Source: Haladaptatus litoreus
Lineage (GTDB): Archaea > Halobacteriota > Halobacteria > Halobacteriales > Haladaptataceae
Assembly (NCBI RefSeq): GCF_900156425.1
Contig: NZ_FTNO01000008.1
Coordinates: forward strand, 62,001-126,000
Direction: 5' to 3'
DNA: 64,000 nt
The notes below the pieces were generated by a model. That model was not told the DNA's origin. It saw only the letters and a list, made by a program, of their open reading frames with translations, and made no database searches. A program made the translations under genes and the position numbers. Below, one piece after another: positions 1 through 7,427 of the stretch. Numbering within the stretch: position 1 is the first letter of the stretch; each line of letters starts with the position of its first letter.

Positions 1-175
1 CTTTCACGACTGCGGCGACGTCCGCAGTAGATTCGGCGAAGACGACAACGTCGGGTTCGGTCTCGTCCGCTTCTCGGGTGCCAAAATCTCCCGCGTGGTT
101 CTCCAAATCGGAATGGCCCTGGGAAACCTCGCCGTCCAACTCGAGGTTCGTAAGGAATGAGCAGTCATATTCCAT
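1..175 (-). CDS. FAD-linked oxidase, N-terminal part (cut by window start)
   Basis: The minus strand opens with ATG at 175 and runs without a stop off the left edge, giving 58 residues. The peptide contains DFGTREADETEPDVVVFAES followed by TADVAAVVK. This matches the start of the FAD_binding_4 fold of GlcD/lactate-dehydrogenase type flavoproteins, where the phrase before the first strand is typically P(D/E)xVVxPxSTxxVAAV. These enzymes oxidise 2-hydroxy acids with FAD. The catalytic cap is outside the window, so the substrate cannot be given. Family call is from the motif; the exact enzyme is unknown. Confidence 0.7.
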   Translation of the reverse strand, partial: MEYDCSFLTNLELDGEVSQGHSDLENHAGDFGTREADETEPDVVVFAESTADVAAVVK

Positions 176-482
176 ACAGCATCGAAGCCAGCGTTAAGAC
201 ATAAAGTTCCGGTCAGTGGTAATTTGTGAGAAACGATCTTGGTATGGCGAGGATTGACGGTTGAATACAAGCGATCGCCTGTTGTGGCGGCAGACACGGT
301 GTTCAAGTTGCTGAAGCAAACTGACATCGGCTAGAATAGATTTCGATGTGGTGACCGCGGGTCGATGAGCAACTGCTCTGATTCAAACAGCGGTTATGTC
401 GTAAATGCGTTGATATCGTAACTAGAAGAAACGACTCTCTGGCTCTGTATGAAGCGCATGTAGAAGTGAGAGGTGCTAAAAT
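176..482. other. Intergenic gap
   Basis: No coding frame with haloarchaeal composition was seen. It separates the oxidase promoter side from the short palindromic repeat at 483. Confidence 0.5.
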
Positions 483-564
483 CGTGCATTCTGGGATTGC
501 TATTGCCTGCGTAGTCTCATCTTCAGACTCTGCCAGAAGTTGAGATTGCTGATCTCAATGCACG
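483..564 (+). repeat. Short palindromic repeat, full copy 1
   Basis: An 82-bp unit with 8-bp terminal inverted repeats (cgtgcatt / aatgcacg). It contains an internal stem formed by gtctcatctt and the later agttgagat-type segment. Related full units lie at 4063 and 4585, and right halves at 1409, 3970 and 7277. The layout resembles a non-coding mobile unit (MITE or palindrome-associated element). No transposase is nearby. Confidence 0.6.
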
Positions 565-594
565 AGTGCTGGGCGAGGATTATCGACCGTCCAT

Positions 595-1044
595 TTAGCG
601 CTCGTAGACCTCGTCGATCGCGGTGACGAACTTCTCGACGTGTTGTGTTCCGATAAGGATGTCTCGGCCATTTGTACGCTGGATCCACACGCCACGATTG
701 CCACTCACGTTGTAGGCTATCTTCCCCGGTGTCCAGCGGATGCCCCACCCGCCAAACTCGCGAATCGGATCGTATGTTTTCGCCTCGTATCGCTCGATCT
801 CTGACCAGGAGACCCGACGGAATGACTGATGAAGGGGCCACATTTTGACGTAGATTCCGTCGTTTCTGACTTCGGTTGTGAGACGAATGCTGTAGACAAA
901 CGCCGCGATAGCTCCAACGAGAGCGAGTCCGATTACTGAGACTGGCCCTAGCACAAGCATGAGCAGCGCAATACTCGTGAGGAGTGTCCAGATCCACCAC
1001 TGGCGAAACCGCTGCACTTCACGATATGCCGGGTCTGTGTCCAT
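595..1044 (-). CDS. Small membrane protein with PH-like soluble domain
   Basis: 149 residues. Residues 15-52 form two hydrophobic helices separated by a short Gly-containing turn. The rest is a soluble beta-rich domain with RVSWSEIERYEAKTYDP and WIQRTNGRDILIGTQ, the pattern of the haloarchaeal DUF6141/PH-like family. Such proteins sit in the membrane with the beta domain in the cytoplasm; no reaction is known. The ATG at 1044 gives a compact N-terminus just before the first helix. It stands alone between repeat-rich DNA. Confidence 0.7.
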   Translation of the reverse strand: MDTDPAYREVQRFRQWWIWTLLTSIALLMLVLGPVSVIGLALVGAIAAFVYSIRLTTEVRNDGIYVKMWPLHQSFRRVSWSEIERYEAKTYDPIREFGGWGIRWTPGKIAYNVSGNRGVWIQRTNGRDILIGTQHVEKFVTAIDEVYER

Positions 1045-1123
1045 GAAATCGTCACTATAAGTTGGTGCTCCTCAGTAATGGGGTCATCGAATACCAAGGG
1101 GAGGCTCCATTATATCGAATTTA

Positions 1124-1408
1124 TTATTGGGATTCTAATTCGTCGAAGAACTCACTAACACGCTGTTCGATTTCATCTCGAATTGCACGTACTTCCTCCA
1201 TCGATTTCCCATCCGGATCGTCGAGTCCCCAATCACGATTGTCGCCACTCCAGGTGGCAGGACAGACGTCCTGTGCTGAACAGCCCATCGTGACTACGTA
1301 CTCGGACGCTTGGAGCTCTCCAACGGTGATATCACGCGGCACGTTTTCGGAGAGATCAATTCCGATCTCATCCATCACAGTTACGACTTCTGGATGCACA
1401 TGAGGCTT
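1124..1408 (-). pseudogene. Arsenate reductase (low-MW phosphatase type), N-terminally truncated
   Basis: The frame gives the C-terminal two thirds of a low-molecular-weight phosphatase-like arsenate reductase: HVHPEVVTVMDEIGIDL, then DYVVTMGCSA-type residues (YVVTMGCSAQDVCP) and WGLDDPDGKS. The N-terminal catalytic loop with the CxxNxGRSQ signature is missing. The open frame extends to 1450, but residues upstream of HVHPE come from the short repeat ending at 1409. The gene is therefore cut at the repeat border and would lack the nucleophilic cysteine. Full-length relatives have about 135-140 residues. Confidence 0.8.
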
Positions 1409-1443
1409 TGAGCAGAAGTTGGGACTGGCTCTCTCAATGCATT
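1409..1443 (+). repeat. Right half of short palindromic repeat
   Basis: Sequence gcagaagttgggactggc, then ctctcaatgcat, matches the right half of the repeat at 483 and 4063. It abuts the truncated end of the arsC fragment. Confidence 0.6.
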
Positions 1444-1504
1444 CACTCACGGTGTGGAGCTCAAACTCTGTGGGGATATCTCGGGCGGAGATGCTGCTGG
1501 GATG

Positions 1505-1725
1505 CTACCGTAGATGTTCCGAATGACCGTCGAACAGTGAGGCGAACTGTATCAACAGTGCAAGCACGATGGCCAGTCCAAGCATGGGGTACTCAACCCT
1601 GACGAGCATCCATTTCACCGTTTCAGAGGCGTTCATAAGGCTGATCAGGACGGTCGCGTAGTGTTCGGGATTTGTGTAGATTAGGATAACCCAGAGATTC
1701 TCCAGGGAATCGAAGAGTCGAAAGG
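1505..1725 (-). pseudogene. Membrane protein fragment (5' end lost)
   Basis: An open minus-strand frame ends at TAG 1505-1507 and reads NLWVILIYTNPEHYATVL, then a hydrophobic stretch YPMLGLAIVLALLIQFASLF before HSEHLR. It has no upstream start codon before it runs into the orc1 fragment. The composition and a 20-residue membrane segment suggest the tail of a real integral membrane protein. I do not recognise the family. An accidental frame is possible. Confidence 0.35.
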
Positions 1726-2477
1726 AGATCGACAGTGTCGGAGACGACGACGATGTCCTCTACGAACTCCCCCGCTGCAACGACAACAACAACGTCACCG
1801 AAACCAAGGTCGGCGTCATTGGCATTTCAAACGACTTTACATTCCGCGACAATCTCTCAGGCCGTGTTACCGATTCGCTTTGCGACGAAGAGATTCATTT
1901 CCCGCCATACGATGCGAATCAGCTCCGTAATATCCTTGACCAGCGTGCCGACGAAGCATTCGTCAATGAAGTTCTCAAAGACGATACGATCCCGCTTGCT
2001 GCTGCTCTTGCTGCCCAAGACAGTGGCTCTGCTCGACAAGCACTCAAACTCCTTTTTAAGGCTGGTGATCTCGCCCGTTCTCGCAATGAAAGCCGGGTAA
2101 CCGAGGATCTTGTTCAAGAGGCTGATGAGATCGTCCAACGGGGAAAGGTGGAAGACGAGTTAGCGAGTCTGCCAACACAGAGCCATCTCACCCTGTTTGC
2201 AGTGTTCCAACAGGAACGCCAGGGGAAGACTCCTGCTCGAAGTCGTGACATCTACGAAGTCTATGCTGATGTTGCCAGCACGATCGACGCTGATGTTCGG
2301 ACCGATCGAACAATTCGCGAGCGCCTTCGGCATCTCTCGCTAAAGGGCTTCCTCAATGTATCTGAAGTGAATGAAGGACTGTCCGGCGGGAGCTATTATG
2401 AATATTCGCTCGGCATCCAGCAAGACACGATCGCAGAAGCACTCCGGGAAACAAACCGCCTTTCAGGTCTATTTTGA
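1725..2477 (+). pseudogene. Orc1/Cdc6 initiator remnant, N-terminus missing
   Basis: One continuous plus frame, without a start codon, gives EIDSVGDDDDVLYELPR (Walker B and following), VGVIGISNDF (sensor 1) and GRVTDSLCDEEIHFPPYDA. It continues with SARQALKLLFKAGDLAR (sensor 2 region) and a C-terminal winged helix with ERLRHLSLKGFL. The Walker A half, about 170 residues, is absent; homology starts abruptly near 1725. A 110-residue open frame from 2148 could be translated but would hold only the DNA-binding wing. The intact Orc1 of this window is at 33609. Confidence 0.85.
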
Positions 2478-2714
2478 TATGAGAGTAACGACGGTTTGAG
2501 CAATACCTGAATGGTCAAAGTAGATTGCACCGTGGTCCTAAAAATGGCAAATATCGATGGCGTCGGTCAGGAATTCTAACAGCAAGTCCCGCATAACAAT
2601 GCCCATCGCGACCTCTTAATGAAATGCGGACGTCGACGGGTGGTTCCTCGCTTGCCATGCCGCGCGATGTCCGAGCCAACAAAAAACGTCAGGTCACACG
2701 TCATACTCCCACAG
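2478..2714. other. Intergenic gap before the hairpin/tRNA-like block
   Basis: No gene is supported. Open frames running from 2619 to 3010 have frame-shadow composition and overlap the tRNA-like gene. Confidence 0.5.
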
Positions 2715-2745
2715 ATGGCCATGCTCTGCTTTCCAGCATGGCCAT
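2715..2745. other. Perfect 11-bp inverted repeat
   Basis: ATGGCCATGCT (2715-2725) and AGCATGGCCAT (2735-2745) are exact complements around a 9-base loop. It lies 36 bp before the tRNA-like gene at 2781. It could be an operator, a terminator-like hairpin or an end of a mobile unit. Confidence 0.6.
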
Positions 2746-2780
2746 ATTGTGTGCTCCGATGGGGGATTCCGGAGACGAGA

Positions 2781-2868
2781 GAACGGGTTGCTTACTGGCA
2801 AAAGCACCATCGGCATCCTGTCAATGGCGGCACTCTGTGCCGTGGTGGTTCGAATCCACTCCCGTTCG
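2781..2868 (+). tRNA. tRNA-like gene, class II, abnormal anticodon arm
   Basis: Acceptor strands GAACGGG (2781-2787) and CCCGTTC (2861-2867) pair 7/7. U8 is followed by a D arm GCTT-ACTGGCAA-AAGC with the GG pair. The variable arm is a 6-bp stem, CGGCAC-TCT-GTGCCG. The T arm is GGTGG-TTCGAAT-CCACT. G2868 is the discriminator and CCA is not encoded. The long variable arm and G73 are tRNA-Ser traits. The anticodon arm (2807-2827) is 21 nt instead of 17 and can fold into an 8-bp stem with one mismatch and a 5-nt ATCCT loop. No serine anticodon is visible. It may be a degenerate tRNA or a tRNA mimic. Confidence 0.6.
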
Positions 2869-3222
2869 TAGTGCCATCAGGTGGCGGCGGTGGATGAGAC
2901 GGTGGTATTATACAGATGCAGAGAAAAGTACCAGGTGCATTCAGAGGGCGTTCCTGACTTCCTACACAAAAACGAGTGGGCGGGGGGGAGTAAAGAAGAT
3001 TCGGTCGTGACGTAGTTCCTCAGTTCTCTTTTCTGCCATGTGACTGGAAAAGACTCTCACAGCGGCCCTTTTTATTCGTCATTCTATATTAATAAAAAAC
3101 TCTTTCAATATTGAAATGATATTTTTCTCCAGTCGCTTTTAAAAGAGAACGTCGAAATTATCCAGGATGTGGAGGAACTCGTCCGCGCCGTAGACGCCCC
3201 CGGCGACCTCACGGCAGTCTAC
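2869..3222. other. Gap with a possible coding scrap
   Basis: Mostly non-coding and AT-rich near 3080-3130. From about 3137 the plus strand reads ENVEIIQDVEELVRAVDAPG then DLTAVYSS, with haloarchaeal protein composition but no start. It may be the tail of a lost gene; I do not recognise it. Confidence 0.3.
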
Positions 3223-3633
3223 TCATCGTCCTGTAATCCACCACTTCATTCGTTTCCAAATAGGTGCATCTTGCCGCTCAATCCGGCGTTCTTGTAACGA
3301 CTTTTCTTGCTCGACATACTCAACGAGTTCCTTATTCTCCTCGCGCTGGGCCAGAATCGTTCGTTTTTCGTTCTTGAGCCGGTCGATTTCTCGATCTTTC
3401 TCTGTGAGGCGCTCTTCATAGCGCTCACGCACAGTGTCAAGTTCATTTTCGTATTCATCACGCACCGTCTCAAGTTCGTCCTCCACCTCGCGAACCCTGC
3501 CGTATGCTTCGATGCATGTGCGGATTTTTTCCGGTGCACTCTCACCCTCGATCTCCGCAAGGATCGCCTCGTGCTCGCCATACGTTGTAACCGTATAGCG
3601 GTCTTTTGTCGCCTCCTCCCGTGACTGACCCAT
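3223..3633 (-). CDS. Coiled-coil plasmid protein beside a palindrome array
   Basis: 136 residues from ATG 3633 (MGQSREEATKDRYTV). Residues 1-50 could form a small DNA-binding or regulatory head. Residues 52-118 are a long charged coiled coil (EVEDELETVRDEYENEL and similar heptads). The end is a basic, aromatic tail WKRMKWWITGR that may touch the membrane or DNA. An ATG at 3690 is possible, but the extra residues are encoded by the repeated GCATG-rich DNA, so 3633 is preferred. The architecture resembles the RHH/coiled-coil protein at 43304. A role in plasmid maintenance is inferred. Confidence 0.65.
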   Translation of the reverse strand: MGQSREEATKDRYTVTTYGEHEAILAEIEGESAPEKIRTCIEAYGRVREVEDELETVRDEYENELDTVRERYEERLTEKDREIDRLKNEKRTILAQREENKELVEYVEQEKSLQERRIERQDAPIWKRMKWWITGR

Positions 3634-3790
3634 TTGTGCATCCGCACGCATGCCGTGCATATCAAAACATAGCAGACGCGCGTCAGACATGGCGAAAACA
3701 TGCGTATATGCCTACGCATGCGAATATGCATGGCACGTGCATGTGAGAACATGCGCGTATGTCGGCGTATGTTCGCTGATGCACGCGAAC
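3634..3790. repeat. Palindrome-rich array of CATGCG/CGTATG motifs
   Basis: Upstream of the coiled-coil gene, about 150 bp is dense in GCATG, CGTATG and TGCAC words. It includes the exact inverted repeat CATGCGTA-tatgcc-TACGCATG (3699-3720). It lies exactly where the promoter of the 3223-3633 gene should be. Operator or centromere function is inferred. Confidence 0.6.
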
Positions 3791-3969
3791 CACAACCTCG
3801 GAGGATGGGATCGCTGTGTGCCTTTGTTTCTATTCCAAAAATCCTATAACAGATGCTAAGTAGCTACTGCGCAGCGAGGACATATTCATTATCACGGTTT
3901 CTGTGACTCAGTTAAATCTCAAAGATGGATAAAGAATTTTGAAATGTCACTTCGAAAATGATGGCCTTG

Positions 3970-4003
3970 TGCAGAAGTTGAGACTGCTGTTTTCAATGCA
4001 TAG
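3970..4003 (+). repeat. Right half of short palindromic repeat
   Basis: gcagaagttgagactgct, then ttcaatgcatag: same right half as the unit at 4063, only 60 bp upstream of that full copy. Confidence 0.6.
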
Positions 4004-4062
4004 CGGTCGGTTACATCCGTCCTGATGAATACTTCCGTTTCGAGGGACAAACTCAATTGAAT

Positions 4063-4146
4063 CGTGCATCCTGGGTACGCTGTTGCCGGTGTAGTCTCAA
4101 CTCCCACGTCCGCTACAGAAGTTGAGACTGCCGTTCTCAATGCATA
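4063..4146 (+). repeat. Short palindromic repeat, full copy 2
   Basis: 84-bp unit starting cgtgcatcctggg and ending tctcaatgcata, with the internal stem gtctcaact / agttgagac. It is colinear with the copy at 483, including the ttgcc(g/t)g segment before the stem. Confidence 0.6.
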
Positions 4147-4254
4147 GAGAAGGAGATCTTATCGCTTGTTGATTTTACTGAGAATTTGCTGGCAGTGTTG
4201 AGAAATACTCAAGAACCGATAGCCAACTCATTAGTGTTCGAAACGAGACCGATT

Positions 4255-4473
4255 TTATCCCAAGAAAGCGCCTGCTCTTCTGAATACATATATTACCGTA
4301 AGGGCGGCCAGTAGCGAAGTTGCTAACGCGACAATATTCGCGGTGAATGCCCCAACAAAGTGTGAGAGAGTAAAATAAAGTACTGCAGGGAGACCCATCA
4401 CAGCCAGTAGGACAGCAGTTCCTATCGTGATCGTCTGATCTACACGCTTCTCTGCCGAATTATTCATACTCAC
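4255..4473 (-). CDS. Small two-helix membrane protein
   Basis: 72 residues: a polar N-terminus (MSMNNSAEKRVDQTI) followed by two hydrophobic segments at about 15-38 and 43-64, then a short Arg-containing end. It is a plausible haloarchaeal membrane peptide of unknown role. It sits alone in repeat-rich DNA; no partner gene is evident. Confidence 0.5.
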   Translation of the reverse strand: MSMNNSAEKRVDQTITIGTAVLLAVMGLPAVLYFTLSHFVGAFTANIVALATSLLAALTVIYVFRRAGAFLG

Positions 4474-4584
4474 GATAAGACGACGTGATAAATGAATATT
4501 GTGTGTGGATGACGAATTCTTATTTGGCTTCCCGTAGGCACGCTGGAACCATATTTGATTGATTATCGCACATACAGAAACATG

Positions 4585-4675
4585 ATCGTCTCTCTGGAGT
4601 AATCTACAACGCTATTGCCGGTGTTGTCTCATCTTCGGTGCGTGCATAAGTTGAGACCAGTGTTTTCAATGCATT
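4585..4675 (+). repeat. Short palindromic repeat, diverged copy 3
   Basis: Colinear with copies 1 and 2 from the ctctgg segment, through gctattgccggtgttgtctc, to aagttgagac and caatgcat. A few extra bases lie near the left side. Confidence 0.5.
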
Positions 4676-4738
4676 GAGTACACTGGCGGAGAAGCTATGC
4701 TTCTTCAGAAGTTACAAGTTGATTTGTTTGTGGCCCTT

Positions 4739-5071
4739 TCAGAGCCACCCGTCAGGCAATTCGTCGCGATGATTGTGTATCAATTGAACGAGTGGCCGAA
4801 TTTCCTCGAATCGAGGACCTTTTCGGACCTGATTTGTCTCTCGATCCCATTCGATAAAGCCCGCGTCCGCCAGTTTCGGGAGATGCGTATGGGTCATCTG
4901 GATTTTGAGGTTCTCCACATCCTCGTCTTCTATCGTGACGTCTGCTGGGATTTGCGTGTCCCCGTCGTCTTGTGGATTATGTTCGAGCAGGGCACTGAGT
5001 AGCCTTCGGCGATATTTGTTCGAAAGTGCATCGAGACTGACGTCTAAGCTTGGGCGTGGTAGTTCTCTCAT
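4739..5071 (-). CDS. DUF7344-type winged-helix regulator
   Basis: 110 residues. The N-terminal half has DALSNKYRRRLLSALLEH, the typical opening helix of haloarchaeal DUF7344/ArsR-like domains. It is followed by a linker and IQMTHTHLPKLADAGFIEWD, which is the recognition helix and wing (the xHLPxLxxxGxI signature). Probably a dimeric cytoplasmic DNA-binding regulator. Target genes are unknown; it has no operon partner. Confidence 0.8.
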   Translation of the reverse strand: MRELPRPSLDVSLDALSNKYRRRLLSALLEHNPQDDGDTQIPADVTIEDEDVENLKIQMTHTHLPKLADAGFIEWDRETNQVRKGPRFEEIRPLVQLIHNHRDELPDGWL

Positions 5072-5443
5072 AAGTTGATACCCTCCTCTCGTTTTACTGC
5101 ACGATAGCGCGGTGCTGCATGGCCCGCAATCATAAACAACACTTCGAGCGGTGGAGGGAGTGGTTCCTCGGCAGGCGATTTCGTTCGTGAAGTATGTGGG
5201 TTGTCACCAAGAATCTCTCTTCTCATATTCAGTTGATAGAAACGTTATACCTGCAAAAGGACTGCCTTCGCAAGCGATGGCTCTTATACCGGTGACTCTA
5301 TTTTGGGTGTTTCTCGATTACTCACTTCGGTAGTGAAGCCATGGGGGAGTAAAACCTACATTTACTCCACTCCTAGACCGAGTAGACAGCTCACGATGGT
5401 TCGCACAGACTATGGGTGAGAAACGAAATAGGAGATACAGACT
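5072..5443. other. Intergenic gap
   Basis: Shared upstream region of the divergent regulator genes at 4739 and 5444. No gene or clear repeat seen. Confidence 0.5.
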
Positions 5444-6094
5444 ATGATTGTGATCGCTGATGTGAGTATTCCGGCCGATGCGTTCCCGTTAGGCCGTATC
5501 CTTGAGGAATACCCCGAGATGGAGATCGAACTCGAACGCATCGTCCCGCTGCACGATGCTGTCATTCCCCTTTTTTGGGTGAGTGATGGCGATACGGAGG
5601 CGATCGAAGCAACCCTCAAAGAAGATCCATTGACCAAGAGTGTGAGACCACTCACACAGACTGATTCACGCGTCCTCTACGAGGTCGAATGGAGCCCCGA
5701 AGTCAATGGCGTCGTGCAGTCGCTGTTCGATTCCGACGCCCGATTGCTTGAAGCGGAGGGGACCGTCGACGTGTGGGATTTCCGCCTGCAATTTCGCACC
5801 CGTAGTGATCTCGATCGCTTTCGGGAAGCATGCGAGGAGAACGGTATCCCGGTGACGCTGCGGCGGTTGTATAATCCGGCGCTCCCGGAGGAAAATGGCC
5901 AACTTTCAGCCCGGCAGTACGAGGCGCTAGTCTCGGCGTACAAAGGCGGCTATTTCGAGGTTCCACGCGGAACATCGATGAGCACGCTCGCCGCCGAATT
6001 CGAGATCAGTGACAGTGCTGTCTCTCAACGGCTTCGCCGAGGGACCGCTGCACTCATTGCCGAGACGCTACTCCCGGAGTATTCTCAGTCCTAG
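5444..6094 (+). CDS. bat-type helix-turn-helix regulator
   Basis: 216 residues. Residues 1-155 form the N-terminal bacterio-opsin-activator-like sensing half (EVEWSPEVNGVVQSLFDS and following). Residues 160-216 carry the HTH_10 domain: LSARQYEALVSAYKGGYFEV, then ISDSAVSQRLRRG. Members are cytoplasmic transcription regulators specific to haloarchaea. The ATG at 5444 follows a purine-rich stretch. It is divergent from the 4739 regulator. The signal it senses is unknown. Confidence 0.85.
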   Translation: MIVIADVSIPADAFPLGRILEEYPEMEIELERIVPLHDAVIPLFWVSDGDTEAIEATLKEDPLTKSVRPLTQTDSRVLYEVEWSPEVNGVVQSLFDSDARLLEAEGTVDVWDFRLQFRTRSDLDRFREACEENGIPVTLRRLYNPALPEENGQLSARQYEALVSAYKGGYFEVPRGTSMSTLAAEFEISDSAVSQRLRRGTAALIAETLLPEYSQS

Positions 6095-6346
6095 GTCTCC
6101 TTCGTTGCTAAAGGCCCTCGTGACAGATTCTGTAATCTGTGTCTTCCTATGTAGTGAGGGACTTCTCGTTCTTTCGGTCAACCAGTAGTGGCGGATAATT
6201 GCCTTCACAGCTGAAGTCGACAGTATCTCATCTCCCACACTAGCTTCAGTTGTGCAGGCTAAAACTCCACCAATGAAGATTTTAAGTCATTAATTCCTTC
6301 AGTACCGAAGGAAAACACTCTAAGTGTCGGGTGCATACTGGCGACT
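6095..6346. other. Intergenic gap
   Basis: No gene seen; contains the promoter region of the 6347 regulator. Confidence 0.4.
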
Positions 6347-6706
6347 ATGGAGCGTGACGACCACCCGTCGGTCGACGAGATCTTTGAGGTGCTCACTCAT
6401 CCTCGCCGGAGACTCCTCCTTCAGTACTTCAAACATAATTCGAATCCAATTGATCTCGATGATCTTGCGGCGCGCGTCGCCCGATGGGAGCAAGACCCCG
6501 CTGCGGTGCCATCCGAAATCGAAATTGACCACGTGCGGACCGCTCTTCACAAAACCCATCTTCCGCAAATTGATGCGGTTGGACTGATCGTCTATGATCT
6601 CGACAGCCACGCGATTCACTATGATCAATCGCGAATTCGGGCTGCGATGGAAAATGTCGTTAATGTCATCGAATTCCTCTATACGCAGCAGCCCGATTCC
6701 AAGTAA
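6347..6706 (+). CDS. DUF7344-type winged-helix regulator
   Basis: 119 residues with EIFEVLTHPRRRLLLQYF at the start, a central linker, and RTALHKTHLPQIDAVGLIVY as the recognition helix and wing. Same family as the 4739 protein, but on the opposite strand and clearly diverged. A cytoplasmic transcription regulator is likely. Target is unknown. Confidence 0.8.
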   Translation: MERDDHPSVDEIFEVLTHPRRRLLLQYFKHNSNPIDLDDLAARVARWEQDPAAVPSEIEIDHVRTALHKTHLPQIDAVGLIVYDLDSHAIHYDQSRIRAAMENVVNVIEFLYTQQPDSK

Positions 6707-6935
6707 TCAATAGGTAGTCCAGATGAGTCCAGCCGATTCTCGGTGGGTGAATGTGGCCTTACATATCCGTTACATCACGCTTCTTTGGATACTGTCTGAA
6801 CGCTTCGTGTGAGGAGCGAATGTTCATCTATCCGATCGATCATCTTCTTCCACACATACATTAGGATGCAAATTTACATACAGAGTGTCTATTTACGACG
6901 TTCTCGAATCAATCTGGTGAGAGAGACGCACATTC

Positions 6936-7255
6936 ATGACCAGCCAAGACGATGTCTCTGAGAGCAATATTGGATCACAGAATGCATCGACTATACGAGC
7001 ACCAAACGACACGGAGTCGGTTACAACCACGATCATCGAGCGTATTCATGCCCATGAAGACATCTCTCCTAACGACCTTCCTCCGCTCTATGTGGTGATT
7101 GACCCTGAAGCACTTGATTTGTTGTTCGCGACGAAGCGGGATGGGTCACCCCGATCTACACCGGGGTCTGTCTCGTTTCAGTACCAGGATTATCTGGTAC
7201 GGTCACGAGCGAGAACAACGTCACTATCGACCCGCATGGTATCGAGGACTCGTGA
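6936..7255 (+). pseudogene. HalOD1 domain protein, frameshifted
   Basis: ATG 6936 opens a HalOD1 output domain: IIERIHAHEDISPNDLPPLY, then VVIDPEALDLLFA and VSFQYQDYLV. At about 7198 the frame is lost. The next frame continues the expected ending, TVTSENNVTIDPHGIEDS, to TGA 7253-7255. A single missing base after the YLV codons explains this. HalOD1 domains are short output modules of haloarchaeal signalling. The read-through frame would end at 7313 inside a repeat. Confidence 0.8.
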
Positions 7256-7276
7256 CATCGCCAGCGGAAAGGGATT

Positions 7277-7309
7277 GCAGAAGTTGCGACTGGCATGCTC
7301 AATGCATAG
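7277..7309 (+). repeat. Right half of short palindromic repeat
   Basis: gcagaagttgcgactggc, then atgctcaatgcatag, 21 bp after the broken HalOD1 gene. Confidence 0.55.
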
Positions 7310-7427
7310 CTAGTGTGTCTCAGAAACCCACCTAATAACCCAGTCAGTACTCAGCATACCTCGACTCCCAAGATCAAGGGTGGAACATGTATAACCGTCC
7401 AGCGCCCCTCTTAGTAAAGAGTAACAC

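Noticed and set aside
1735..2100. 121-residue open frame within the orc1 remnant
   Set aside because: Wrong frame; the adjacent frame gives recognisable Orc1 sequence.
2619..3010. Open frames of 92 and 128 residues over the tRNA-like gene
   Set aside because: They translate a structured RNA gene and hairpin; composition is not protein-like.
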